Part shown: piece after piece, positions 43,379 to 52,106 of the stretch
Numbering within the stretch: the first letter of the stretch is position 1
Layout: each line of letters begins with the position of its first letter
NCBI RefSeq assembly: GCF_017742245.1
Contig: NZ_JAGHKO010000004.1
Span: 806,001-870,000 of the forward strand
Direction: 5' to 3'
Source: Niastella soli
Lineage (GTDB): Bacteria; Bacteroidota; Bacteroidia; Chitinophagales; Chitinophagaceae
Length of the DNA stretch: 64,000 nucleotides
Notes under the pieces: generated by a model
Seen by the model: the letters and a program-made list of their open reading frames with translations, nothing else
Database searches by the model: none
What the model was told of the DNA's origin: nothing
Program-made: the position numbers and the translations under genes

Positions 43379-44482
43379 TTAATCCAGGTGCACATCCACA
43401 TTCACGTTCATACCGGCCTTTAGTTGTTTCACCAGGGAATCCTGTTTATTGAACTCTATTTTAACGGGCAGGCGTTGTACCACTTTTACAAAGTTGCCAC
43501 TGGCATTGTCGGGTGGCAGCAAGGCAAACCGCGCGCCGGTAGCGGGTGAAAAAGAAGTAACGGTGGCTTCAAAGTCATGTTTTGGAAATGCATCTACATT
43601 GATGGTCACTTTTTGACCAATGCGCAGGTCATTGAACTGGGTTTCTTTAAAATTGGCCACTACCCAAATGTCATTGTCCTGTATCACACTGAAGGTGGCC
43701 TGACCAGCCTGTAAATACTGCCCTGCCTGTACGTTTATTTTTGAGGTGATACCATCTGCCGGGGCTGTTACCACCGTGTATGACAAATTCAGTTTGGCAT
43801 CGTCCACATCAACCTGTCGTTGTTTTATGGCCGAGCTGGCAACATTTATCTGGGTAGAGGTAGCGTTGCTTTGCGAGCTCACTGCGCTGGTTTGACGGGT
43901 AGCCTGGTTCTTTTGTTCCTGTAATACCTGTAATTGCTTTTCCGCTTTTTCCTTGTTGGCCTGTGCCTGTTCAAATTGTTGCAGGGTGATGGAATGGTCT
44001 TTTATGAGGTTGGCATAGCGGTTATAATCCTGCGTAGCCTGCCATACGCTTACTTTAGCGGCTTCAATTTGAGCATCTGCTGCTTTAATGGCGGCAGCGG
44101 AGGTACCTATATTCGCTGCTGCTGCCTGTGAGGTAGCTTTGGCTGAAGTGAGGTTGCTCTGAGCGGTGCCCAATGCGGCTTCCGCCTGTTCAACTTTCAG
44201 TGTAAGGTCCCGGTCGTCGAGCAACAACAGGGTATCGCCCTTCTTTACTTTCTGGTTATCTTTTACCCTTACTTCCGTTACATACCCTGAGATCTTAGGT
44301 ATCACCGGGTTGATGTTGGCTTCCACCTGTGCGTCATCCGTTTCTTCATGATGCTTTGCATGAATGTATTTACTGATGCCAAAGGCACCACCAACGATCA
44401 CTAATAAGATCAATACAATTAAAAAACCCCGGCTCTTCTTTTTAGGAGCGGCTGCTGCGCCTGTTTGTTGAGTTGTTGCCAT
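43379..44482 (-). CDS. emrA: Membrane fusion protein of the efflux system (EmrA type)
   Basis: A 367-residue HlyD/EmrA adaptor. One N-terminal membrane helix (about 19-40) after a basic tail, a split biotinyl-lipoyl domain (EANINPVIPKISGYVTEV and YTVVTAPADGITSKINVQAG), a long coiled-coil hairpin rich in Ala and Gln (about 95-205) and a beta-barrel domain at the end. It joins the inner-membrane EmrB transporter to the outer-membrane channel. Confidence 0.94.
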   Translation of the reverse strand: MATTQQTGAAAAPKKKSRGFLIVLILLVIVGGAFGISKYIHAKHHEETDDAQVEANINPVIPKISGYVTEVRVKDNQKVKKGDTLLLLDDRDLTLKVEQAEAALGTAQSNLTSAKATSQAAAANIGTSAAAIKAADAQIEAAKVSVWQATQDYNRYANLIKDHSITLQQFEQAQANKEKAEKQLQVLQEQKNQATRQTSAVSSQSNATSTQINVASSAIKQRQVDVDDAKLNLSYTVVTAPADGITSKINVQAGQYLQAGQATFSVIQDNDIWVVANFKETQFNDLRIGQKVTINVDAFPKHDFEATVTSFSPATGARFALLPPDNASGNFVKVVQRLPVKIEFNKQDSLVKQLKAGMNVNVDVHLD

Positions 44483-44526
44483 ATACTATTGTTGTTCCCT
44501 TTTTTAGAAAAGGATTTATTCTAAAA

Positions 44527-45861
44527 CTATTGATTGAGCAAACCTGCTTTTTGCAGTAAGGTTTGATAGGCCAATACCAGGTCGGCCTTTGCAAAGGCTA
44601 CGTTTAACCGGGCCTGTAACTGCGCCACATCGGCATCGAGCAGGTCGGTAAGCGTAAGCAGGTTATTGGCGTATTTGTTTTTGTTGATGCGGTAATTTTC
44701 AGTGGCCTGGTCAAGCGCCTTATTGTATACTTCTATCTTTTTTACGCCCGACATATAATCCTGGTAGGCTTTGTTAATAGAAAGCCGGATGGCGTCATCG
44801 AGCATAGCCGCATTGACAGTCAGCTGGTCCTGCCGGGCTTTAGCCTGTGCCACTTTTGAACTTGTTTTCCAAAAGGATGATAGATTATATTTCACGCCAA
44901 GGCCTGCGTTCATTGCATTGGTTACCCGAATGAATTTGGGCACCTCGGCATATACATAACCACCGGTGAGCGCAATGGAAGGATAGTAGTCGCCCCTGGC
45001 TATTTTCACCCCGGCAGCGGCTGCCTTTTGCCGGTAATCCAGCGCTTTGAGGTCGTGCCGGTTTTCAGCGGCGAGTTGTTCGTATTCATCAATGGTTTTT
45101 ACTGCACCGGGTGGAACTATACTGGCAGAATCAGCCACCAGTACCGTTTTTTCGGGAAGCCCCAGCATGAGGTCCATGTTTACAATAGCCAGTTGGTGGT
45201 TATTTTGCGCATCAAGCAGGGTCAATTCCAGGTTGGAGGTTTCCTGTTGTGCTTTTAACAGGTCATTTCTTGCCAGGGTGCCATTCCGTTCCAGGTTAAC
45301 GAAATCGGTGTCCCGCTGGCGGGATTGCGCCAGGTTCTCTTCTACCAATTTTACGGCAGCGCTGGCCTTGTACAGGTTTATGTAAGCAGCAATGGTGTTT
45401 AAGATCACATCCTGGCGATCGTTATCGGCATCCATCTCAGCTGCTTTTTCCAGGAATTTCGCCGATTCAACCCCATACTTGATCTTCAAACCAGCATACA
45501 GGGGAAGGGATAAATTGGCCATTCCAAACATCGCCTGATTTAAATGTGAAGGGGAAGAAATGGCATTGCTGTCATTACCGGCAGCCCCCACCGTTTTTAT
45601 ATTGAGCTTCGGTTGGTTAACCCGTAAGTAAGAGGCGCTGATATTGATATCAGGATATCTTCTTTCCATCGCCTCTTTGGTTGCAGCAACAGCCTCGGTG
45701 ATCCTGGCCTTATTCAGTTTTAGTTGCTTACTGCTTTTGATACCCAGGTCTAATGCTTCTTGCAAAGTAATTGTCTTGCTTTCCTGGGCATGTGAGCTGG
45801 TAAAGCAGCCTAGCATACAGAACGCCAGTAACATGCGGATCATGTAAATTCTATTCTTCAT
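44527..45861 (-). CDS. TolC-family outer-membrane efflux protein
   Basis: A 444-residue outer-membrane factor. Start at 45861 (MKNRIYMIRMLLAFCML) gives a normal signal peptide ending near SSHAQ; a longer frame from 45942 is open but crosses likely promoter DNA. Two homologous halves with long amphipathic helices are seen (ITLQEALDLGIKSSKQLKLNK is the typical opening, cut here: LQEALDLGIKSSKQLKLNK; the second half includes LAAENRHDLKALDYRQKAA). It is the first structural gene of the operon after tetR and supplies the exit duct. Confidence 0.93.
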   Translation of the reverse strand: MKNRIYMIRMLLAFCMLGCFTSSHAQESKTITLQEALDLGIKSSKQLKLNKARITEAVAATKEAMERRYPDINISASYLRVNQPKLNIKTVGAAGNDSNAISSPSHLNQAMFGMANLSLPLYAGLKIKYGVESAKFLEKAAEMDADNDRQDVILNTIAAYINLYKASAAVKLVEENLAQSRQRDTDFVNLERNGTLARNDLLKAQQETSNLELTLLDAQNNHQLAIVNMDLMLGLPEKTVLVADSASIVPPGAVKTIDEYEQLAAENRHDLKALDYRQKAAAAGVKIARGDYYPSIALTGGYVYAEVPKFIRVTNAMNAGLGVKYNLSSFWKTSSKVAQAKARQDQLTVNAAMLDDAIRLSINKAYQDYMSGVKKIEVYNKALDQATENYRINKNKYANNLLTLTDLLDADVAQLQARLNVAFAKADLVLAYQTLLQKAGLLNQ

Positions 45862-45996
45862 ACTAAAATGGCTTTTAACAGGGATTGTGCCGGAAACCGA
45901 TTGCAGTTTCCGGGAATACAGCATATAGTCAATCGCTTGCAATTAAGGTACCTGGCAAGCTGTATCCGGTAATTGGTAACAGCCTCCCCTTTTAAA

Positions 45997-46010
45997 TGAA
46001 TAATTATTCA
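45997..46010. promoter_or_regulatory. TetR operator upstream of the tolC-emrA-emrB-usp genes
   Basis: TGAATAATTATTCA is a perfect 14-bp palindrome 136 bp before the tolC start and just after the tetR stop. An identical site lies before tetR, and the likeness extends outward (AAATGAATAATTATTCA on the left and TAAAAGGC on the right in both). Confidence 0.85.
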
Positions 46011-46029
46011 TCTAAAAGGCAAAAAAAAA

Positions 46030-46602
46030 TCAGGCTTTAATGCCATCCCAGCAAAGCTGGAAGTTGGCTTCCAGTATTTCGCTGGTCAATTTTATGTGGT
46101 AATACATGGTCCTTTTGGCAATTTCGTTGATGGCGCCAACCATTAGGGAAAGCAGCCACGTGGTGTCTATGTCTTTTATCAGGTGTTCCTTTTTACCCCG
46201 TTCTATCAGATGGAGGAGCGGCTCAAATATTTTTCGCAGCCGCACTTTCGATTCCTCGTCAATAAAGGGAGAATGAAAACATTGTTCAATGAATATGCTT
46301 TCATTGAAGTGTGTTACCCGACGGTGTACAATATTCAACCAGATGGTATGAAACCCGATCTTGAATGGCTGGGCCGGATCGTAATTGCTAAAGAAGGTGC
46401 TGGCCGAACTTCTGATACAGACATCGAACAGCGCATTGATCAGGGCTTCCTTGTTTTTAAAGTAGATGTACAGTGTACCGGTGGCAATGCCGGCCTCTTT
46501 GGCCACCATTTGCATAGTGATACCCGCCAGTCCGCTCGCCTTTACCAGGTTGAGGGTAGCCTTGTAAATTTCATTGATCTTATTCTCATCTCTGGGTTTC
46601 AC
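46030..46602 (-). CDS. TetR/AcrR-family repressor of the efflux operon
   Basis: A 190-residue TetR-type repressor. The N-terminal helix-turn-helix is standard (INEIYKATLNLVKASGLAG, then MVAKEAGIATGTLYIYFKN). The C-terminal ligand domain follows. The start is GTG at 46602, the only codon that fits; it lies only five bases past a good -7 element, so the mRNA may be nearly leaderless. Identical palindromes before this gene and before tolC indicate that it represses both itself and the efflux genes. The inducer is probably a substrate of the pump. Confidence 0.95.
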   Translation of the reverse strand: MKPRDENKINEIYKATLNLVKASGLAGITMQMVAKEAGIATGTLYIYFKNKEALINALFDVCIRSSASTFFSNYDPAQPFKIGFHTIWLNIVHRRVTHFNESIFIEQCFHSPFIDEESKVRLRKIFEPLLHLIERGKKEHLIKDIDTTWLLSLMVGAINEIAKRTMYYHIKLTSEILEANFQLCWDGIKA

Positions 46603-46606
46603 GATG

Positions 46607-46630
46607 CAAAGTTAAATGAATAATTATTCA
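46607..46630 (-). promoter_or_regulatory. tetR promoter (-7 element) with overlapping operator
   Basis: TAACTTTG on the minus strand (46607-46614) fits the -7 consensus TAnnTTTG. The perfect palindrome TGAATAATTATTCA (46617-46630) is directly upstream, in the spacer between -33 and -7, an ideal place for a repressor. Confidence 0.8.
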
Positions 46631-46671
46631 GTTAAAAGGCTGTAGGGAGATTTATTTTAGGGCCGGTTTAC

Positions 46672-46740
46672 TGTTCAGCGTTCACGGTTCAAAGTGAAGG
46701 GTTCAAAGTGAAAGGTTCAAAGTTCGCTGTTCAGATTTCG
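46672..46740. repeat. GGTTCAAAGTGAAAGG word repeat
   Basis: GTTCAGCGTTCACGGTTC, AAAGTGAAGGGTTC, AAAGTGAAAGGTTC and AAAGTTCGCTGTTCAG follow each other. The rest of 46631-46893 has no gene. Confidence 0.6.
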
Positions 46741-46893
46741 CAGAAAGGGGCTGACGGCGACTTGTTTATATTCAGACACTTCCTGTATCGGAACCGGACA
46801 GTACCAACGGATTGCCATACATAAAATGTTAGTTATTAAATAGGTCTCAACAGGTACTGTATTTGTTCGATCTGCCTGACTCCCTCACTCCAA

Positions 46894-49377
46894 ATGATTG
46901 CTATGTTTAAAAACTATTGGATTGTTGCCTGGCGTACCCTCGTTCGCAATAGGATTTATAGCCTCGTAAATGTACTGGGTCTGGCGTTTGGCATTTGTGC
47001 CTGCTTGGTCATTTATCTGATCACCCGGTATGAATACAGTTTTGATACCTTTCACCCGGACCCTGACCGCATCTTTTGTGTGGACTATGTGCCGGTTAAG
47101 CATGGTGCCCATTTTAATTGTGTACCTGTCCCCTTACCGGCCACCATGCGCCGGGAAATCACCGGTCTACAGACGGTGGCCGCCTTTCGTACCTATTCGG
47201 CCGATGTAACGATACCAGGTGTCCGGAATGAGCCTCCGGTTCAATTCAACGACGACGGCAGCCTTCTTATCGCGGAGCCACAATACTTCGACATCTTTCA
47301 ATACCGGTGGTTAAGCGGAAATGCCGCCACGTCCCTGAGCCTGCCCAACTCAGTAGTACTTACCGCCGGAAAGGCCAGAAAATACTTTGGCAATCTTGAT
47401 CCGGACAAGGTCATCGGCCGCACCATCTATTACCAGGATTCGCTGATGGTGCGGGTAACTGGCGTTGTTGCCGATCTTACAGGCAATAGTGATCTTAATT
47501 TCAGCCAATGGATCTCTTATGCTACTATACCAGTTAGTTTGCTGAATCGTAAGATAAAGTTGGACGATTGGAACAAAATAGACGGTTCCAGCCAGATGAT
47601 GGTCAAACTGGCAAAGGGCGTAACGCCTGCACAGATCGATGCGCAATTGGATGCCATAGTCAAACAACATTTCGGCAAAAGAACGGAGCGCGGCGCCCTT
47701 TTGCGCCCCCTGTGGGGCATCCACTTTAGTAAGGATTATGGTGGTTGGGTGATCAGAAAAGCCGACCAGGCAGCTTTGAAATTGCTCCAGCTTGCGGCCA
47801 TTTTTATTCTTGTTCTTGCCATCGTTAATTTTGTGAATTTGTCTACCGCGCAATCCATGCAAAGAGCCAGGGAGATCGGCGTTCGGAAGGTGCTGGGTGG
47901 CAGCAGATCGGGCATCGCCGTTCAATTTTTTACCGAAACCCTGTTGATGACCATCGCTGCTGCGGCATTGGCAGTGCTGATGATAAGACCGGTGTTCATC
48001 CTGTTCGCCGATTTGATCCCAGCGGGTGTCCATTTCCGAATGGATGGAGGTACGTTGTTGTTTTTGCTGTTGGTAGTCGCGGCGACTGCCGGCCTGGCGG
48101 GGTTTTATCCGGCCAAAGTGCTGGGGAAATATCACCCTACGGTGACCCTGAAAGGGATCACGGCAGTGCCCGACGGTGGAAAAGGGGAACTGCGCAGGGG
48201 ATTGATCGTCTTTCAATTTACCATCTCGCTGTTGTTTATCATAATGTCTTTCATTATGGGTTCGCAGCTGCGGTACATGTTCCATATAAACCTGGGGCTC
48301 AAAACGGATGCGGTCATCACGATCACTCCTCCGCGCAGCAAGGCACGTGTTGGGATATCTATGGAGGCACAAGGTGAAAGGAAGCAGCGAAAGCCTTCCG
48401 AAGAGACAGTTAAGATGGCGGTACTGGCAGATAAGATCCGGCAACATGCCGGCGTAGTGCAGGTGATCAAAGAGGGAGCGCCGCCAGTAGGTTTTATGCG
48501 TATGAGTTTCTTCGATTTCGGGCTGAGAAACAACAATGAGAACATGGAGGTATCCTTGCATTACAGCAACGAAGAATACGTTCCTTTTTATGGGCTGAAG
48601 CTGATCGCGGGACGAAATCTGCTCCCGGGCGACAGCAGCCGGGAAGTGCTGATCAGCGAGCAATGTGCCCATGCATTGGGTTTTGCCGATGTGAACAAGG
48701 TCATTGGCCGGGAGGTGCTCTTATATAATGAAGCCTGTCCCGTAGCCGGTGTGATAGCCGATTTTTATGACGCCTCTTTTCATCGGGCAGCCAGACCGAT
48801 CCTCATCAGTCACGATCCCGTAAATGAGACCGTCATTGGGGTTAAGATCGCCGCTCAGCAGATGACCGCCAGCGAATTGAAGACACTCATCGGCAATTTT
48901 GAAAAGGACTGGAAGACCGTCTTCCCCGGAAAGCCTTTTGAATGTTCCTTCCTGGACGAGATCGTTGCCGGTATGTATGCAGACGATCTCAGGGCCGAAA
49001 GGGTGATCAATGTGGCGATGTACATCACCGTTTTTATCTCTTGTTTAGGCCTGCTCGGTCTCACCATTTTTTCTACGGAAAGAAGGGGCCGCGAGATCGG
49101 CATCCGAAAGGTATTAGGCGCCACGGTGCCGAAAATTATGGTTATGCTTTGTAAGGAGATTGTGGTGCTTATCGTGATCGCTTTTTTGATCGTTACCCCG
49201 ATAGCCGCACTCGTTATGGTTAGGTGGCTGAATGGCTATGCCTACCACACACCGCTCAACTTCCTGATGTATTTTGCTGCAGGCGCCGCGGCCATTGGAG
49301 TAGGGCTGCTTACGGTGGGCTTCCAGGCAATGAAAGCGGCCATGGCCAACCCGGTCAAATCCCTGCGCACCGAATAA
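46894..49377 (+). CDS. MacB/FtsX-type ABC transporter permease
   Basis: An 827-residue permease of the type common in Bacteroidota: two FtsX modules, each with a large periplasmic domain. The N-terminus (MFKNYWIVAWRTLVRNRIYS; second Met at 46903 is the likely start) precedes the first helix. Membrane clusters are at about 285-395 and 695-810, plus an internal helix near 435. The phrase REIGVRKVLGGS occurs in the first and REIGIRKVLGAT in the second module, the coupling-helix signature. No ATPase gene is adjacent, so it may use one coded elsewhere. The gene looks more GC-rich than its neighbours by eye. Confidence 0.92.
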   Translation: MIAMFKNYWIVAWRTLVRNRIYSLVNVLGLAFGICACLVIYLITRYEYSFDTFHPDPDRIFCVDYVPVKHGAHFNCVPVPLPATMRREITGLQTVAAFRTYSADVTIPGVRNEPPVQFNDDGSLLIAEPQYFDIFQYRWLSGNAATSLSLPNSVVLTAGKARKYFGNLDPDKVIGRTIYYQDSLMVRVTGVVADLTGNSDLNFSQWISYATIPVSLLNRKIKLDDWNKIDGSSQMMVKLAKGVTPAQIDAQLDAIVKQHFGKRTERGALLRPLWGIHFSKDYGGWVIRKADQAALKLLQLAAIFILVLAIVNFVNLSTAQSMQRAREIGVRKVLGGSRSGIAVQFFTETLLMTIAAAALAVLMIRPVFILFADLIPAGVHFRMDGGTLLFLLLVVAATAGLAGFYPAKVLGKYHPTVTLKGITAVPDGGKGELRRGLIVFQFTISLLFIIMSFIMGSQLRYMFHINLGLKTDAVITITPPRSKARVGISMEAQGERKQRKPSEETVKMAVLADKIRQHAGVVQVIKEGAPPVGFMRMSFFDFGLRNNNENMEVSLHYSNEEYVPFYGLKLIAGRNLLPGDSSREVLISEQCAHALGFADVNKVIGREVLLYNEACPVAGVIADFYDASFHRAARPILISHDPVNETVIGVKIAAQQMTASELKTLIGNFEKDWKTVFPGKPFECSFLDEIVAGMYADDLRAERVINVAMYITVFISCLGLLGLTIFSTERRGREIGIRKVLGATVPKIMVMLCKEIVVLIVIAFLIVTPIAALVMVRWLNGYAYHTPLNFLMYFAAGAAAIGVGLLTVGFQAMKAAMANPVKSLRTE

Positions 49378-49407
49378 CGGCCATCTGAATCATTAATAAA
49401 AACAAAA

Positions 49408-49446
49408 GGCAACAGTAAAACGGCTCATTGCCATTTTACTGTTGCC
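49408..49446 (-). terminator. Terminator of pdhB
   Basis: GGCAACAGTAAAA and TTTTACTGTTGCC form a perfect 13-bp stem. On the minus strand it is followed by TTTTGTTTTTATT. Confidence 0.85.
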
Positions 49447-49485
49447 AGTGTATTATTTACTGCCTTGAGCCGGGGCTCCTGACAA

Positions 49486-50472
49486 TTATTTTCTCGAATA
49501 CATTACTTCTTTTACCAGGCGTACTGTTTTATCAACAGTAGGCAATGCACCATCAATCAGGGTTGGTGCGTAGTGAAGCGGCGCATCAGCAGCGGTAAGA
49601 CGGCGGATAGGCGCATCCAGGTAATCGAAAGCTTCTTTTTGAATGCGGTAAGCGATCTCAGAAGATACCGAACACATGGGCCATTGCTCTTCAACGATCA
49701 CCAGGCGGTTGGTCTTTTTAACGCTCTCAAGGATGGTATGCCAGTCGAGCGGACGAATAGTACGCAGGTCAATCACTTCAGCGCTGATGCCTTCTTTTTC
49801 CAGTTCAGCAGCGGCGCCCAGAGCAACCTTCATCATTTTATTATAAGAAACGATGGTAACATCTGAACCCTGTTTCTTTACATCGGCTTTACCGATCTCA
49901 ATGATGTATTCTTCTTCAGGAACTTCGCCTTTATCGCCATACATAACCTCGCTCTCCATGAACATCACAGGATCTTCATCGCGGATAGCGGCTTTCATCA
50001 AACCTTTAGCATCGTATGGGTTAGAAGGAGAAATTACTTTAATACCGGGGATATTTGCATAATAGCTTTCAAAAGCAGTAGAGTGCTGGGCACCCAACTG
50101 ACCGGCAGAACCATTTGGTCCACGGAAAACGATCGGACAACCAATTTGGCCGCCGCTCATAGCCAGCATTTTTGAAGCGGTGTTTAAAATCTGATCCAAT
50201 GCCAGTACGGCAAAGTTCCAGGTCATGAACTCAACGATCGGACGTAAACCGTTTTGAGCAGCACCTACCGCAATACCGGTGAAACCCAGCTCAGCAATAG
50301 GGGTGTCAATAATCCTTTTGGGGCCGAATTCTGCCAGCATACCCTGGCTTACTTTATAAGCACCATTGTATTCAGCTACTTCTTCACCCATCAGGAAAAC
50401 CCGGTCATCTCTCCTCATTTCTTCACTCATAGCTTCGCGGAGCGCTTCGCGAAATGCGATAATTCTTGCCAT
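49486..50472 (-). CDS. pdhB: Pyruvate dehydrogenase E1 component, beta subunit
   Basis: A 328-residue E1-beta subunit, full length. Blocks such as FREALREAMSEEMRRDDRVF, GEEVAEYNGAYKVSQGM, DTPIAELGFTGIAVGAA, and RGPNGSAGQLGAQHS are characteristic; the ThDP-contacting Glu in EEVAEYNGAYK is present. With E1-alpha it decarboxylates pyruvate and passes the acetyl group to the E2 lipoyl arm. No pdhA or E2 gene is adjacent, so the subunits are coded apart. It has a strong promoter and a terminator of its own. Confidence 0.96.
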   Translation of the reverse strand: MARIIAFREALREAMSEEMRRDDRVFLMGEEVAEYNGAYKVSQGMLAEFGPKRIIDTPIAELGFTGIAVGAAQNGLRPIVEFMTWNFAVLALDQILNTASKMLAMSGGQIGCPIVFRGPNGSAGQLGAQHSTAFESYYANIPGIKVISPSNPYDAKGLMKAAIRDEDPVMFMESEVMYGDKGEVPEEEYIIEIGKADVKKQGSDVTIVSYNKMMKVALGAAAELEKEGISAEVIDLRTIRPLDWHTILESVKKTNRLVIVEEQWPMCSVSSEIAYRIQKEAFDYLDAPIRRLTAADAPLHYAPTLIDGALPTVDKTVRLVKEVMYSRK

Positions 50473-50497
50473 TCTGTTTTCAGTTTTTAAAACCCGG

Positions 50498-50529
50498 CAA
50501 AATTATTGGTTGAAACGCATAATAACAAA
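50498..50529 (-). promoter_or_regulatory. Promoter of pdhB
   Basis: On the minus strand TTTG (plus 50526-50529) and TAATTTTG (plus 50498-50505) are spaced by 20 bases, an exact match to the Bacteroidota -33/-7 pattern, 26 bases before the start codon. The remaining gap to 50805 shows no gene; it includes a GGAAATACCC/GGGTAT-type hairpin near 50650. Confidence 0.8.
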
Positions 50530-50805
50530 TTGCCGGGCAATAATAAATTAAATGTCTAATAGGCAGAAAGTCAGTGTGTAGGGTAAAATGCGTACTGAGA
50601 GCGCTTTTTACCGGATTTCAAGGTAAAAAATCAGGGTACAGATTCCCTGGAAATACCCTTTCCGGGTATCAGTTTGTCAGTTACCCAAACAGCCCTCCGG
50701 ACACGTCGGGCAGGCTTTCACCCGGCAAAAGCACCTGCTTCCGTCCTCACACCGCTTCAAACCGCCCACACGTCAAAGTAATTTTATCCCGCCTCCCCCG
50801 GAAAC

Positions 50806-50813
50806 TAGGTTTG
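50806..50813 (+). promoter_or_regulatory. Probable -7 element of the acyltransferase gene
   Basis: TAGGTTTG fits TAnnTTTG and lies 15 bases before the ATG at 50829. No clear TTTG is found at -33. Confidence 0.45.
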
Positions 50814-50828
50814 TAGAAAATTAACCAT

Positions 50829-52052
50829 ATGCAACCAGTTTCCACCCGCCAGGCTTATCTCGACTGGCTCAGAATTGCCTCCATAATGGCCGTTTTCTTT
50901 CTACACTCCTCCATGGCCTACGTTGAAGATTGGGGCTGGCACCTAAAAAACAAAGAGACCAGCAACCTGCTGATGGAAGTCAATTTCTGGATGAGTCGGT
51001 TCAGAATGCCGCTGTTGTTCTTCATCTCAGGCACCGTCACCTATTTTATGCTGAAAAGCAGAACCACCGGCTCATTTATCGGGTTGCGGTTCCGGCGGTT
51101 ATTTATTCCATTGTTATTCGGTATGCTGGTGGTTGTACCACCGCAAGTTTACATGGAGCGGCTCACCCAGGGATTTAAAGGGAATTTTGCCGACTTCTAC
51201 CCTAGCATCTTTACAACCGGCGCCTACCCAAAAGGTAATTTGAGCTGGCATCACCTGTGGTTTATTTTATACCTGTTCCTGTATGATATTATTTTTGCCC
51301 CGGCATTCAAATGGAGCATGAGCGATCGTGGCAAACAACGGCTGGCTTTCTTTAATAACCTGGCAACAGGAAAAAGAATATACCTCCTGCTGGTACCCAG
51401 CGTGATCATTTATACTGCCATGAATTTATCATTTCCCGAAACACACGACCTGATACACGATTGGGGCAGACATATCTACTGGATCTTTTTCTTACTAACC
51501 GGATTTACCTGCATCAATTTTCCCGCGTTGATGGATAGTCTCGAAAGGAACCGCCGTACCTCCTTCCTGCTTGCTTTCGCCACTATTCTTATCATCAATT
51601 ATATCCGCTGGAATAACCTGGAACCTGACGATATATTTCCCAACTGGCGACACGACTGGCGCATGTACGCATATATGTTGTTATTTCCACTTACTGCCTG
51701 GGGTTGGATCTTCACCGCTATCGGCTATGCCAAACGATATCTGAACAAGAAACATCGCATTCAGAATTATATCAATGAGGCCGTTTATCCTTTCTATATT
51801 TTACACCAAACGATCATTGTGATAGTAGTATTTTATGTAATAAGGACTAGCGAGCCTGTTTTGAACAAGTTCCTCTTCACCTTTATAACGTCCTTTATAC
51901 TGGTACTGTGCATTTATCATTTGTTTATCAGACCTTATTCCGTTACAAGATTCCTGTTTGGGATGAAACCGAAGAAAAAAGCGACAAGACCAACAGAAAC
52001 CACGGTAGAGAAATCTGCAGAAACAATACAACCGGCCATTCAATTATCGTAA
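50829..52052 (+). CDS. Acyltransferase family 3 membrane protein
   Basis: A 407-residue integral membrane acyltransferase with about ten helices. The N-terminus is typical: RQAYLDWLRIASIMAVFFLH with the conserved Arg and the catalytic His in FFLHSSMA, then FRMPLLFFISG and RFRRLFIPLLFGML. Family members O-acetylate or succinylate glycans, periplasmic glucans and antibiotics. The C-terminal 30 residues are polar and cytosolic. A two-component pair follows 54 bp downstream on the same strand, possibly as one transcript. Confidence 0.92.
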   Translation: MQPVSTRQAYLDWLRIASIMAVFFLHSSMAYVEDWGWHLKNKETSNLLMEVNFWMSRFRMPLLFFISGTVTYFMLKSRTTGSFIGLRFRRLFIPLLFGMLVVVPPQVYMERLTQGFKGNFADFYPSIFTTGAYPKGNLSWHHLWFILYLFLYDIIFAPAFKWSMSDRGKQRLAFFNNLATGKRIYLLLVPSVIIYTAMNLSFPETHDLIHDWGRHIYWIFFLLTGFTCINFPALMDSLERNRRTSFLLAFATILIINYIRWNNLEPDDIFPNWRHDWRMYAYMLLFPLTAWGWIFTAIGYAKRYLNKKHRIQNYINEAVYPFYILHQTIIVIVVFYVIRTSEPVLNKFLFTFITSFILVLCIYHLFIRPYSVTRFLFGMKPKKKATRPTETTVEKSAETIQPAIQLS

Positions 52053-52106
52053 ATTACAAGCAATGAAACGAAGTTCCAGCTGGCCCCAAAAAATAAAAAA
52101 TATCAG

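Noticed and set aside
47350-48672. A 440-codon minus-strand frame inside the permease gene
   Set aside because: It is antisense to a clear FtsX-type permease, rich in His, Arg and Gln as antisense frames are, and has no domain.
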